A stretch of 64,000 nucleotides of DNA. It comes from Hydra vulgaris. Taxonomy: Eukaryota > Cnidaria > Hydrozoa > Anthoathecata > Hydridae. The position numbers were made by a program, and so were the translations under genes. The stretch spans positions 8,392,501-8,456,500 of the forward strand of contig NC_088931.1 of assembly GCF_038396675.1 (NCBI RefSeq). Direction: 5' to 3'. A model generated the notes under the pieces. It was not told the origin of the DNA. It saw only the letters and a list, made by a program, of their open reading frames with translations, and ran no database searches. Within the stretch, counting starts at the first letter, position 1. Each line of letters begins with the position of its first letter. Below are positions 22,090 through 33,891 of this stretch, piece after piece.

Positions 22090-24676
22090 TTATGAGGTAT
22101 TCATGAACATTCTCATAAATTTGGCATCTAATTTATTTTTATCCGAAACTTTTATTTTTAAACTAGAAAGTAACTGGCGAAACGCCATATTGTTAGGCTC
22201 AAGTAATATCAGTTTTTTAACATCTTTTTCAGCATTATCAATATCTTCACACGACAAATGTGCAGTTGCTCTCCTATATAAACATTTCACATTGTCGGGT
22301 TCTAACTCCAAACCTTTGTTACAATTAATTATAACACGGTCATATTGCTTTAACTTCAGCTGACATGCTGCTAGATTTGAGTAACATGTTACTTTCAATT
22401 TTCGTACTTCTTCTTCGAATTCAGATGTCTGCAGAACAATTGGAATAACATCGCGTATTGAACTTATGTAATATTCACCAGCAGATTTAAAATCTTGATT
22501 CTATTAAAACAAAACGTTAAAACCATTTATTCAAAAACTAATTGTAAAAAGTTGACATAATTCACACATTCTAGAAACTGTATAAAATCCTTTAAGAAAT
22601 CGACTTAATAGAGAAAATAGTGTCGCTTATTTAGATCTACAAAACCTAAGTTGATCTATAAAGAAAATATATCTAATAAAAAGTGGAACGTATATAGTCT
22701 TTCCTCTCAAAGAATATAAATGAATAGTTCATTCAAAAACTCTTTATACCAAAAATCGCGTTATTTTTAACACACCCATCTCATCTTAGGCAGCCAGTTT
22801 CTTAAGATAAGCTTTTTTTAATGGAACTCAAAAAGAATTCAAAATAACAAAAAAATAATCACAAAAAAAAAATTAAATAAAATCATTTCTTTATGGACTA
22901 TACTAAAGTAAAAAGTAATTATCTCAACCAAAAAAAAACAATAAACCTTTCCTATCTCTAAAAAAGTTTGTGATTTTTTGAAAAAGCTTTCGCTCTTGAA
23001 ATACCAATATAAAGCTTCGTGGAAAATAACTTTTAAAAAAAGTGCTTTTCTCAATAAAGAGTTGTATCTCATCTTGAGCGTCTCAGAACATATCATCTTA
23101 AGCAACATCACCGAGTACCATTATAATTTAAATACCATGACAACAGCTTATGTATTATATCATATCACTCATGGAATTAGCAGTAGACAAGCATAAAATA
23201 TTGAGGATATAATAAATTTTTGATGATATTGTTTCGTTCTGACGTAATTTTAAAATATTGAATAATAAAAAATTATAACAGAGATGGTAAATTTTTTTAA
23301 CAATAAAACTTGTATGAATATAATTGACACTAAGCTCAAAATTTTAACTTACAACACCAAACAAACCGAACATTTTTAAGAAAACTGATTATAAAGTTTA
23401 AACGTTGTCAGTATGTTAAACATCAAACATTTATAGATATAATTTACAACGAAGATCTTCTCAGTGTCCTGTTAGGGTTAGGACTCATCCTCGTTTTAAT
23501 TTTTACACAGAGGAAATGAATAACTCGGGTGCTAAAATGAGCTAAAATGTTTCATAAAAAATAATCAACTCATGAGTAAAGAAGAGCTGATATTTTTCAC
23601 TGCAAAGGACATTTCTGCGAATTTTTACCGCAGCTGCAACATTTTCAAAACTTTGTCTTCAATCTCAAGTCGGCGGACTGAATAACATAAGTCAAAAATT
23701 CAATTTTTGCTAATAATCTTGACTGTTTTCATCAATACATAACGGTTTTATTTAATTAAAAAAGGCTTTTTTATTTAATATGATATATGACTAATTTTAT
23801 TTACATATAAAATATGACTAATTTAAATTAATTAAGTTGACATTTATTGCATTTTTTTGTTTTTCCTGTAAAGTTATGACTTTTGGCTATGAGCTTTATC
23901 TGCCCACCCTAGAAATATCAAATGTATAAATATCTCCTCTAATGTTATTTATTCATTTTCAACTAAACAAAATCTTGATTTAGCTTCAGCAACAGTGATT
24001 AGGCCCGGTGAATAAAAAAAACAACTGCTTTTACTCAGAGTTTTTGGAATAATTGTTCAGCTTTATGTGAACGAAAATTTGACCAAAATTGCTCAAATAT
24101 TTATTTTTGTTAAGTTAAGCAATTTACTCCAAAAACGCTGAGTAATTGCTCAGCTTTACGTGAATAAAAATTTAAGCAAAATTGCTGAAGTTTTTATTCA
24201 CTTAAGCTGACCAATTACTAAGTAAAAGAAATTGCTTTTTTTTGTTCATCTGGCCTATTGGCTGTTGGTAAATTTAAGCACATATAAAGTTATTAAAATA
24301 ATTGAGGAAACTAAATTATTTATTGAAAAATCACAAAAACACAATCATGTTTCTAAAAAGTTTTAATGATTCTTTATTTAGATATTTAGATTTTTTTTTA
24401 ATTGTTATTTTTTTCTATTATTACATTTTTGTTTTACCTTATTTTCTGCTTTTCTATTTTACTACTTGTAAAAAGTAGTTCTAAAATAATTTTTGTCTAA
24501 ATTTATACAAATTGCATAAATTTATTTATATTGCATAAATTTATTTACATTTAAATTTATACAAATTGCATACCAATAACGTACTTTATATTGTTCTTTA
24601 GCCTGCTCATTTTTTGCATAAGCATCATTGATCCTTTGAGCTGGTGTTCTTTTCCACAGTTCTATAGCCATTAAAT
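22090..24676 (-). CDS. TPR-repeat protein, 3' part (2 exons seen)
   Basis: Tetratricopeptide repeats are helix-turn-helix protein-binding modules. The exon at 24676-24585 (acceptor TTTCAG, donor AAA|GTACGT) encodes WKRTPAQRINDAYAKNEQAK; the exon at 22500-22090 (acceptor AATAG) continues in phase with NQDFKSAGEYYISS, SNLAACQLKLKQYDRVI, CNKGLELEPDNVKCLYRRAT and AEKDVKKLILLEPNN, ending KFMRMFMNTS. The exons join in phase 0 across an intron of about 2.1 kb that contains a MITE. Two to three TPR units are present. The family could be an immunophilin/AIP-type co-chaperone or TTC9-like; I cannot decide. The 5' end is missing: the exon starts in phase 2 and no upstream exon was found. The intact frame and splice signals suggest a living host gene. 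Confidence 0.7.
24001..24256. mobile_element. MITE with long inverted repeats, in TPR intron
   Basis: The left end AGGCCCGGTGAATAAAAAAA and inverted right end AGGCCAGATGAACAAAAAAA continue as imperfect repeats for about 60 bp (CTTTTACTCAG / CTTTTACTTAG). Internally AATTGCTCAGC-like phrases repeat. Flanking ATT on both sides (23998-24000 and 24257-24259) could be a 3-bp target duplication, which would suit PIF/Harbinger; three bases is weak evidence. Confidence 0.65.
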
Positions 24677-25040
24677 CTGAAATGTAATAAAATTTGATAA
24701 AACATTTTGCTAACAACCATTATAATAATCATGCATAATTATACAAAATAGAATAATTTCCAACAAAGAAATGCAAAACATCCGGTTGGCTGGTTATGAT
24801 TAATAACATTCAGATGCACAACTGAATATGTAGAATGTACAAAAATATAATCAAGTTCAAAATGAAAAAATAAATACCCCAATACACAAATACCAAAAAT
24901 GTTGCACTTTCATTTAATTTTTTATTGATGTATTTAAACTGTTGCAATAGTTTCCAAGTCTGATTAAGCTTCACCAAAAAACATTATTGATTTTTATTTT
25001 TTTTTAATAAATAACTTTTTTTTAATAAAAAAAAGGGCAA

Positions 25041-25046
<6 letters not shown>

Positions 25047-25136
<90 letters not shown>
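25047..25136. repeat. (TA)n microsatellite
   Basis: A nearly pure TA array of about 45 units. Confidence 0.97.
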
Positions 25137-25138
<2 letters not shown>

Positions 25139-25439
25139 TCAATAAAATGAATTTAATTTATACGATTTACACTCATGTGTTACCATCATCAACCTACAAT
25201 TAATTTCCATTATAATTTTCAATACAATTAAAATAACTAAATATAAAAAAAAATAAAAGAGTGTGAATAAAATAAAATGTGTAAACTGATCAGCAAAAAC
25301 TTTTTTTCTATTCCTTGCTTAAACATTCACTCAAATATGATTATAAATGCATTAAAACTTTTTTTTATAGGGTTAATTTTTTTAATTCTTTTATTTGTTG
25401 AGTATTGAACTTTACTTACTCATCATAGATGACATCGTA

Positions 25440-26120
25440 GATGTAACTTGTTCAAACCTCTAAGGGATTGAGATATGATATCACTTCTATTACAAATTCT
25501 TTCCTGAAGAATTTTTAAAAGTGCAAACTCTAACTTTTCTATTTTCATCAACAAATTGTGTGATTCAGCTGAGATTCAGTATCAAATGAATGATTCTCAT
25601 ATATTGAATACAATGTGTCCAAAATGTCATAATAGTTGCATTTTATTTTGGTAATTGACTTTTCGTTTGCATCCCACTACATACTAGGTAATGACTTCAA
25701 AATCTTTGCAGAATATTCTTGAATAACCTGCAATTGTTTTGCAGCAATCAAAAAAGTGTAAATTGCTTGAAGGAATTCAAAAGATTTGACCCATTTTATG
25801 CAATATTCAACTCCTGCTTTGCCAATCTAATTTAATGAATGTCCAGCATAAGGTAAAAATCTTGTGTACAGATTTATATCTGTAATCATACGATTGAGAT
25901 CTAAATTTAGAAAAATCTAATTTGCATTCTTTTGTCAAGAACCTGTGGGTTGTTTGAACTAAATATTCTCCAGTGTGACTACTTATTTTGAAAAATTTAA
26001 CCGTTCTATTGGCTTGCTATTTTCAGCATACTGCAAGATTATACTAAGTTGAGATATGTGTATATCAGGTGTAGAATCAACTGAAACTCAAAAAAACCAG
26101 AAGATGTTACATCATAGATA
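25440..26120 (-). pseudogene. hAT/ZMYM1-like transposase remnant
   Basis: No long frame remains, but reading the minus strand by eye gives VSVDSTPDIHISQLSIILQY at about 26090-26030, then PYAGHSLN, IGKAGVEYCIKWVKSFEFLQ and IYTFLIAAKQLQ at about 25860-25740, and WDANEKSITKIKC. The order D-S-T-P-D, ...HSLN..G.A, ...W.A...A matches the DUF4371/hAT core of ZMYM1-like proteins (first catalytic D, then the H of the C(2)H region). Many stops and deletions make it an old fossil. Confidence 0.55.
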
Positions 26121-28645
26121 ATTGATACAACTGTTTGTTTTTTTTTAACTCAAAAATTAAACTATTTCACAAAATCAAAAATTTCACAAATTCAAAAATT
26201 AAACTATTTCACAAAAATTTTTACAATAATTAATTACAACTTGATGTTTTTAAAATAAACGCTGCTTAAACTATATCAAAAGACAATTTAAACATTCCAA
26301 TTAATAAAAATTTTGACAGAACCTCAATGGCTTAAGGCATAGATAAAATTATCAATATGTATGTAAAATGTTTACAGCATAATGCTTCTTAACAAGGCCT
26401 TATATCAACTTTGTATAATCTTAACAAAGGTATAACAACTTTGTATAATCTTTAACAACTTTATATAATTCTTCAAAACTTAGTATATAATCCTGTGTTA
26501 TGTTGAAGATGCAAGCAAATAGAATGGTTGGTTTAATTTTTCAAAGTTAAGTAGTTGAAACTCCTAGGGGCAGTAAATTTAGCATGATCTGAGTGTTTTA
26601 TATCCTTTCTTTGTTGATGCTTTTTTTTGTTTTTTGTTTGTTTCTTTTTAAAATATTTAATTTAATCTAGTATACATCAGAGGAGCTGATGGGTGTCACC
26701 ATGGGTGTCGTTATAGAGATCTATTTGGAGCTCACCAGTATAGTGTTAAACACCAAAAAGATATCCATAATGCTAGTGTTAAAATAAAACTAATAAACTA
26801 TAAAAATGTTGATAACAATTTGCATATTATTTCAATTATTGGAAAATAATTAAAGCATTGATAAACAAGTTAATATTAACAAATAAATTTAGACAGTTCA
26901 GCAACTTAAAAATATCAAAGTTTGTTGCAAAATACATCAAGATTGACAAAAAAGTGCTCATAAATTTGAGAAAAGTGGGGGTAACTTAAACTTTAAGGTA
27001 ACTTAACAGTGGAAGTACTTAAACTTCATTTAATACTAAATTAGGTATTATGATAACTTTCTAGAATGCAGATCATAGTATTTAATAAATGTTTGTAAAA
27101 CCTAACCTATATAGGTTTTGCTGTCATTTAATGAAGATAAGTTAAATCAAAATGGTAACTAAAAATCAGAAGATGATTGAGAAAAAATTAACCAAATATC
27201 ATCTGTGACAGCTGCTGCAATCTGTTGTGGTTCACTGTTGAGAAGACTTTAAAAACTCAATTAGCTTTCTTTGACCAATTCCCTCTAATGAGCTCTACCT
27301 CTATCTGGGCTATTTATTAGAGTTTACTCAGACTATCGAGTCTACTAAAAAAATCACAGTTTTCCAGATTCTTCAGTTTGAAAATGCCCATATCACATAT
27401 GAACTAACAAAATCAGTTCTAAATCGAATTTAGCTAAAATGGTAGTGGAAGACATAAAATGTATAATAGCTTCACTATTATTAACAAAATTGTGGTTATG
27501 TTTTTCCTGCTGACTTTTCAACCCTGATGATGGAATTAACTTAAAATGGGATTAATAGTCTTAGTAATAAATAAGGATTTTTTTACAGAGATTTTTTTGA
27601 TGATTTAGATAAGAAAAGAAACCTATAAGAATATGCAGTCTTAAACTTTGATGCAGAACAAAAGTTTTTATCAAAACAAAAGTTGAAGATAATAGTAAAA
27701 GGTTTTACTATTATCTTTAATGAAAAATATTAAATTATCAAAGTGAATGCAAACAGTTTTGAAAGAAAAGCATCAAATAAATCAGGGCATTGAAGGTGCC
27801 CAATGTGATCTGTGAGGGTGTATTTACAGTTAAACAGAGATTTATTATAAATAGAGATCCTAAAACCATGAAGCAGATATTTTTGGACTTATTTCAAGAA
27901 GATGGCACTTTAAAAAGAAAGTCAAATGATTACGATGCATGCTATTGACAAACAACAAGTACAACAACTGGATTTAATGTAAGGTCTGTGAACCACTTTA
28001 TGAAAGTTCATAAGGCTGCAGGAGTCCATGCACTCATTTCTTTGAAGTAGGAAAGATAAAAATACAGGAGTTACATAAATAAAGAACAGGAATCAAGCAG
28101 GATTTTCCAAATTCATTAGATTAAGCAGGTAGAACTACATCAGGGAATATAGCTAAAAGTCTTCTGTACAGTAAGAAAAACAAATCTGATTACTGATTAC
28201 ATCTCAAATCTACATGACAAAATATTAGCTTAACAGTGTGGTCAATTGCTGTGTGCTATTATTTGTGTTATGCTATCTAATCAGAAAATTAACGACAAAA
28301 ATATAGACATATATTTCTATATTTTTATATATATTTACATATATGTAAGGAGATTATCATTCTTTATTTAGAAGAGGTGATGTTGAAGTTAATATTTTTA
28401 CTTTTTATACTCAGTTCTTTAGCAAATAAAATTTTATTTTCAATTTCAATTGTATATCTGGTGCATATATTTCCAACTAGAAAATGTTTCTGTGAAAAAT
28501 CTAACTATGCTTAATAAACCTTTTTTTTTTTTTACAAGTTTTTTAAAACTTTTAAAGGTCATCATTTCTAAACCAGCCATGATAACAACCTCTAGTCTTT
28601 TGCAGTTTATTCATTCAGGTATTGAACTATCATGATATACTTTTG
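26121..28645. other. Gene-free region
   Basis: No supported gene. Around 27830-28050 (+) a short stretch reads VRSVNHFMKVHKAAGVHALI between stops, which might be a fossil coding sequence, but I recognise no family. A frame at 28450-28635 contains a poly-T run and is not convincing. Confidence 0.4.
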
Positions 28646-28920
28646 TTACAAACACATTGTTTTTTCATTTTGTCCATCATTTAGACTACCGCAGAACCCT
28701 GTTGTACCTCCAGAAGTGACTGGAAATGAAGGAGAGTGTTGTCCACCAAGGACAACTATAATACTGCAATTAGGATGAAACAATTCAATAATTTCAAAAA
28801 CATTCTTAGATATTAATGTGAGCTTTCTCAAATGTTTAGTGAGCTTACGGACAAGACAGAATACCAGCATGCCAGACTTTATCAAAAGCCATTAATAATG
28901 AAAAATCTTGGTAATTATCA
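28646..28920 (-). pseudogene. LINE reverse transcriptase remnant
   Basis: Across frames the minus strand reads FDKVWHAGIL, VFEIIELFHPNCSIIVVLGG and QHSPSFPVTSG followed by a damaged G-V-P-Q-G motif. This matches the reverse transcriptase at 7678-8620 (FDKVWYADLL...FKIIESFLS...EQHSSFYSVTSGVPQGS) segment by segment, so it is a fragment of the same LINE family. Confidence 0.7.
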
Positions 28921-28929
28921 TTAAATAAA

Positions 28930-30989
28930 TCTGGGTGATGCAAATCACATAAGCGCGTTATTCGAGAATGACTTAATTTGGAAATTTTATTAGGATATTC
29001 TAAACAAGATGATTATACTAACATTTTAACCATAAATGCGGAGTCATCATCAACCAATAATAAAGTGCTTTAACATCTGTTGGGATGGCCAAAAACTTAT
29101 TTAAGTGCTTATTTTATTAAGGTATTGGTAAACATAATAAAAGAAATATTTTTCCTATAGAAATTTAAAACACCTTAAATTTAAATTTAAAACACTTTTT
29201 GTGGTATGTCTTCTCATTGTGGTATTTCTTCTCATTGAAATTTAAAACACTTTTTGTGGTATGTCTTCTCATTGTTGTGTAATTATGATATTGAGAAATT
29301 CTAAATAAATCCTAAAGCGAGTTAATGTAATAGCATTGCAATGAGAGTTTTGGCTCTTAAAGATAATGACATTAGTGGTTTTGTTTTTGACAAGAGTTTC
29401 TGGTGGCAAAGAAGTATTTCTTTCTCAAATTTAAATGGCTTAATCAGATTCTAACTTTTCTTTCCTACTAAAATCTTTAAAAACAAGAATTTAATATCTT
29501 GTTTTTCAAAGCAAATAAATATTAACTACAAGACATGGTATGTAAAAAATAATACGCTATTTCTTTTATTTAGACTTAAATTTTAAAAAATTTTAAGATC
29601 TGATTTCAAAAAACATAATGACAGTATTTCAAACGAGCTACAGGTAGGGTGTTTTTTTTGGAAAAAACCACCCTTAAACACCTTTAAAGTAAAAATAACT
29701 TTGTTCACTGGTAATATTGCAAAACAGATTTTTATAGTTAATTATTGTTTTTTATTTTATTGCATTTTTTGTGTCATACTAAATAATAATTTTTGTTATA
29801 CTAATGGTAATAATGATTTTCAATAATGTGTTTAAAGTAACTGAAGTTTAACGCATATTATTAATGGAACCACCTTGATTTATTTACTGAGCTAATAGAC
29901 ATTTATTGATACGACAATTATGACCCATTTTACGGATTGCTTATATAATGGCAATTTGCAGAAAAAATATATAATACAAGAATTACATAATTTATATTCT
30001 TGGAACACTTGTCATTTTTCAAACTATCGCTCATCATTTCAACTTGTTTGAACAAATAAGTTTCTCAAAATATCATTATATCATATCATGACTCTACTCA
30101 CAGGTTTTTCTTGTACCTCTGTGTAGGAGGTTATACAATTCTTATGGCTATCTACTAATGATGGTACAGCTTTAAAACTTAGTATGTTTCTGAAGACAGC
30201 TGGTAGTAAGAACTCACAAAAATTCAGCCTTTCTGAGAGCTGACTGTTATTATTCTCAAAAAGGCTGATTCTATCAACAGCTGTAAAATATCAGGATATT
30301 AAAAGTGCCATGTTGCGCATGGATTGTGACCCTGGTAGTGCTTTTGGCATGCAGTGTTGAGGCCACATAAAGAGCTCTTTGTTAAGACTACAAGTTAATT
30401 AGCAAGATTGAGGCAACTGCATCGTTTTTTACTTAACGTGTCATGCTCTATCTATGATCGAATCGAATCAAGTTCACTTAAGTGAACCTAATTTGATTCA
30501 AGTAAAAGTAAAATTTGTAATATAAAACTAAAATTAGAGTGAAAGTAAAATTAGAGTAAAGTATTTTATTTTACCTAGGAGAGGAAAAATTCTAATACAA
30601 GACCAACAATTAACTTAGAGCTTGGTACTCCTAGTGGTTTTTTCATAATAAAAACGATCAGTCCTGATCTGCTTCAACCAGAAAATATCTGGTTTTAAAA
30701 ATTACTTTTATTCTTCAATAATTTGCTTATATAAACAAGAAAATGACATCACGGAAACCCATCCATACCATAAATCCCAATAGCAGTGTGACGTCATACT
30801 AAAATAGCCTGCTGCCGCACTATCCGTCGCGAACCAGAAATAGGATTTTAATATTCTGAAAAAAAATTTCAATTTTAATATTTTTAATATTTTTAACCGA
30901 AACAAGTTAGCATTAGTTAATAAAAAAATGTTTGCTTCAAATTTTTTTAAATTTTACTTTTTAAGAGCGACTTTCTGTAAGAATCAGGC
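28930..30989. other. Gene-free region with small repeats
   Basis: No gene recognised. AATTTAAAACACTTTTTGTG is present twice at about 29180-29275 as a local tandem duplication. A perfect 16-bp palindrome GTTCACTTAAGTGAAC lies at 30472-30487. Confidence 0.5.
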
Positions 30990-31157
30990 AGAGCTCAATA
31001 GTGACCCTCTTCAAAATCACTAATTTTTTAATATGTTGTTGCATATTAGAAGCTCAATTGCAAAATTTAAAAAAAAATATTAATTTGTTCTGTAGATATT
31101 AGATGTCAAAGATTGACTAAACTTTTAGAAATATTGACCAAATGGTGTCGATTAAAA
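30990..31157 (+). repeat. Dispersed repeat, copy A
   Basis: This block (AATATGTTGTTGC, AGAAGCTCAATT, AGATGTCAAAG, TTGACTAAACTTTTAGAAAT, ATTGACCAAA in order) recurs as the reverse complement at about 39240-39405 with moderate divergence. It abuts the element with long inverted repeats that starts near 31158. Confidence 0.8.
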
Positions 31158-33336
31158 GTTCAATTTAAAAAAACTTGTATCGACCTTTAATCTACCTTAT
31201 TTATAAAAAATATTTATGGGCTATTGCAATAGTTTAGTAAAAATAACATATAAATAGTATAGATATTTTTTTGGTGCTTCTATATTTATTTATAAGCGTT
31301 TGAATTCAGAATGTTTTCTTGTTACTCTATCATATTTTTTTGAGTATAATTTATCTAGGCGAAACTGATTTAGAACTGATTCAGCAATAAAGATAACAGA
31401 GGAAACACCTTGATCGCAGCGATATTAAATTGTTAGGTAAACATGCTTTTTGAGAATGTCATTTTTTTGGTAAAAAAAAATCTATATGCATACATATGCC
31501 CTTCTTCCCAAAGTAGTCCTTCTGACCCTCTCTAAACTCCACGGGTAATATCTTTTGTGAATAGTCTTTCAACCAAAATGCTGTTTTGTCATCTAGTAGT
31601 TTATTTGCATCATTCTTTGCCTATTTCTGTTGTGAATCTCTTAAGAGGTGTTCCATATGCTTTGTGATGCTGCCTATTGATACTTTGATGTCATATAATA
31701 CATCATCACCAACATCATTTTCATTTCCTATTTGGTTGACTTCACCTAAAACTTCAAACAGCTCATTGCATTCATAGCATACAGAATCATTTAAAATGCT
31801 ACATGATTGCATTTTAATGTTTTCAGGATCAGAAAGAGCAAATCGAGTTGAATGTTCAGAAAGGGCAAATCGAGTTGCAACTTCAGTTTCCAAAAAGCTT
31901 CAATGAAGTTTATGTTTAGTTTTTAAACGCCTTTTTGATCTTTCAAGTTTCTCAACAGTTGATTTTTTATTGAACACGTTTGCGAATTGTTCAAGTGTTG
32001 CAAATGCATTCATCCCAGCAGCAGCCGTTTCATTTAAACCAACCTGGCATTTTCTATGAGATAGTTTAATTTCATCTAGTATCCGCATTAAACTTGAGTT
32101 GGACAGAGGCTCGTACGCAATTTCTTTGCGACTTTCTCTATATAAAGCAATGGCGAGACTGTTTTTTGCTGTTAAAATGGTTAAAATGTTGTTAAAAAGT
32201 TACAGTTTCAACAGCACCACTGTCATACTCTATTTTGAAAATATCATAAGAAATATCTTGTAACAGTCCACTTAAAAAAATTAAAAAATTAAAAAAAATT
32301 TGTGAGGCTTTCCATTTTCTGGCAAGTCCTATTTTATATTTTGTGCACTTAAATGTGTTGCATTTAAATTGCTTTGTGTATTTATGATAATCAAAAAATG
32401 CCAAAATTGCAAGTTGACTTGTTGCACCACTGTTTTTATACATTTCTACAACTTTTCCAATTTCATCTGGAATTTCTGTTTCGGCATTTTCATCACCTTC
32501 AAGCACTTTTAAAAACTCTTCCGAGTGACCTGGCGCAATAGATGCTGCAAATTTATTTTTAAAGGTTTCTTCCATACGTTTATATTTCTTTCACATTTGT
32601 TGCTTTGTGGATTCATTGATAAGCTCAAATTTTCTTTTAAACTGGAATTTAATTGGACTGGTCCCATGTCAAGCTGTTATATTTTCTCTGATTTCATTTG
32701 AAGTATTAAGTTTTTCTTGATTTTGTAAAAACTCATCTGGCATAAAATCAAATCAGTAGCTGAAGATTTGTGTTCAGTTATTATTTTTGTTTCTTTTTTC
32801 CTTGCCTCGGAATAATATTCTTTTCGATGACGATTGCATATAACTGAACCAATTGGAATGTATGAATTATAATGGGAAGGTATTTGAAATGTCATAGATA
32901 TTGGTGCGGGTTGTCTAATTATGCTTTCTTCCCTGTTTGTACTTTGTGATTAGAGTGCATACATTTTTTTCCTTGTTTCCATTCTACTCCCAATGTGTAG
33001 CGATGATACGCACATATTTTCTCTGCATTGTCAAAATTTCTGTTTAAACGATTTTCAGTTAGAGAAATTTGTTTAAACAATTTTCAATTAGAGAATTCGT
33101 TCCAATTACCTGCTAGCTCATAACTCTTTAAGGCCTTAAAATATAATACAAAATAGAGTAACATGGAAACATACTGAATTTAAGCGTTTATAAATAAATA
33201 TAGAAGCACCAAGAAAATATCTATACTATTTATATGTTATTTTTACTAAACTATTGCAATAGCCCATAAGTATTTTTTACAAATAAGGTAGATTAAAGGT
33301 CAATACAAATTTTTTTAAATTGAATTTTACAGTGAA
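31158..33336. mobile_element. Element with about 155-bp terminal inverted repeats
   Basis: Sequence 31158-31312 (for example GGGCTATTGCAATAGTTTAG and AACATATAAATAGTATAGAT) recurs inverted at about 33178-33336 with only scattered mismatches. The repeats frame a single minus-strand coding region described separately. The outermost bases look like TTCAATTTAAAAAAA, but no target duplication could be recognised. Coding sequence runs close to the inner edge of the left repeat, which suggests internal deletion. Superfamily unknown to me. Confidence 0.8.
31450..33060 (-). pseudogene. Cys/His-rich transposon protein of unnamed family
   Basis: Segments in shifting frames read in order: EKICAYHRYTLGVEWKQGKK with CMHSNHK (a C-x2-H ... 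C-x-H-x3-H arrangement that could bind zinc), YIPIGSVICNRHRKEYYSE, TEHKSSATD, then AASIAPGHSEEFLKVL, FDYHKYTKQ, a K/R-rich region (ERSKRRLKTKHKL) and finally YECNELFEVLGEV, TAFWLKDYSQKILPVEFREG and QKDYFGKKGICMHIDF. I recall proteins with the last motifs being widespread in cnidarian and fish genomes without a functional name; that is memory, not a search. The D before a hydrophobic stretch at the end could be a first catalytic acidic residue, with the rest of the core deleted. At least four frame breaks. Confidence 0.6.
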
Positions 33337-33891
33337 CTCAGCGCTTTAACCCTGATCATGTCACAATCAATTTATTCATTTATTCTTTTCATCACACAAA
33401 ATTACAGGTAAAAAATACACAGGGCATAAAACTAATAGTTTATACTCATAGTTAAAATTCTAATTTAGATTCTTCTTGGAATGCTTTCTTCCATCAAATT
33501 TTTGAATATTATTCTTTGTTCTCTAATGTTTCAGAATTCAAAGGGCTGGTTTAAAATTTTCGCTATATTATCTTCTACGTCATTGTTATGGCGTTTTGCA
33601 GGCGGTTGCAAATTTTCATTACTTCGTTGATAAAGCATGTATCCTTATTAACATCAGATATTTGAGTTAAAATCAAGAAAAAACAAGTCGGATTGCTCAG
33701 TAATCTGATAAACAGATTCAATTTGTTTTTGAACTAGGATGGTAAATGCGTCATTAATTTTAAAGTATTAATGCAGATGGTTTTTGCTGTATTTTGAAAT
33801 ACTAAAGAGAAATTTTAATGCTGATCTTCCAACAACGTCTAAATTATTAAGAAAAGTATTGTTATAATCACAAATTTTTAATCCGTATGAT

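Noticed and set aside
22839-23196. Small frames on both strands in 22.8-23.2 kb
   Set aside because: They lie in the TPR gene's intron, overlap each other, and have no recognisable domain.
23470-23490. Telomere-like GTTAGGGTTAGG
   Set aside because: Only two units; far too short to be a telomeric repeat tract.
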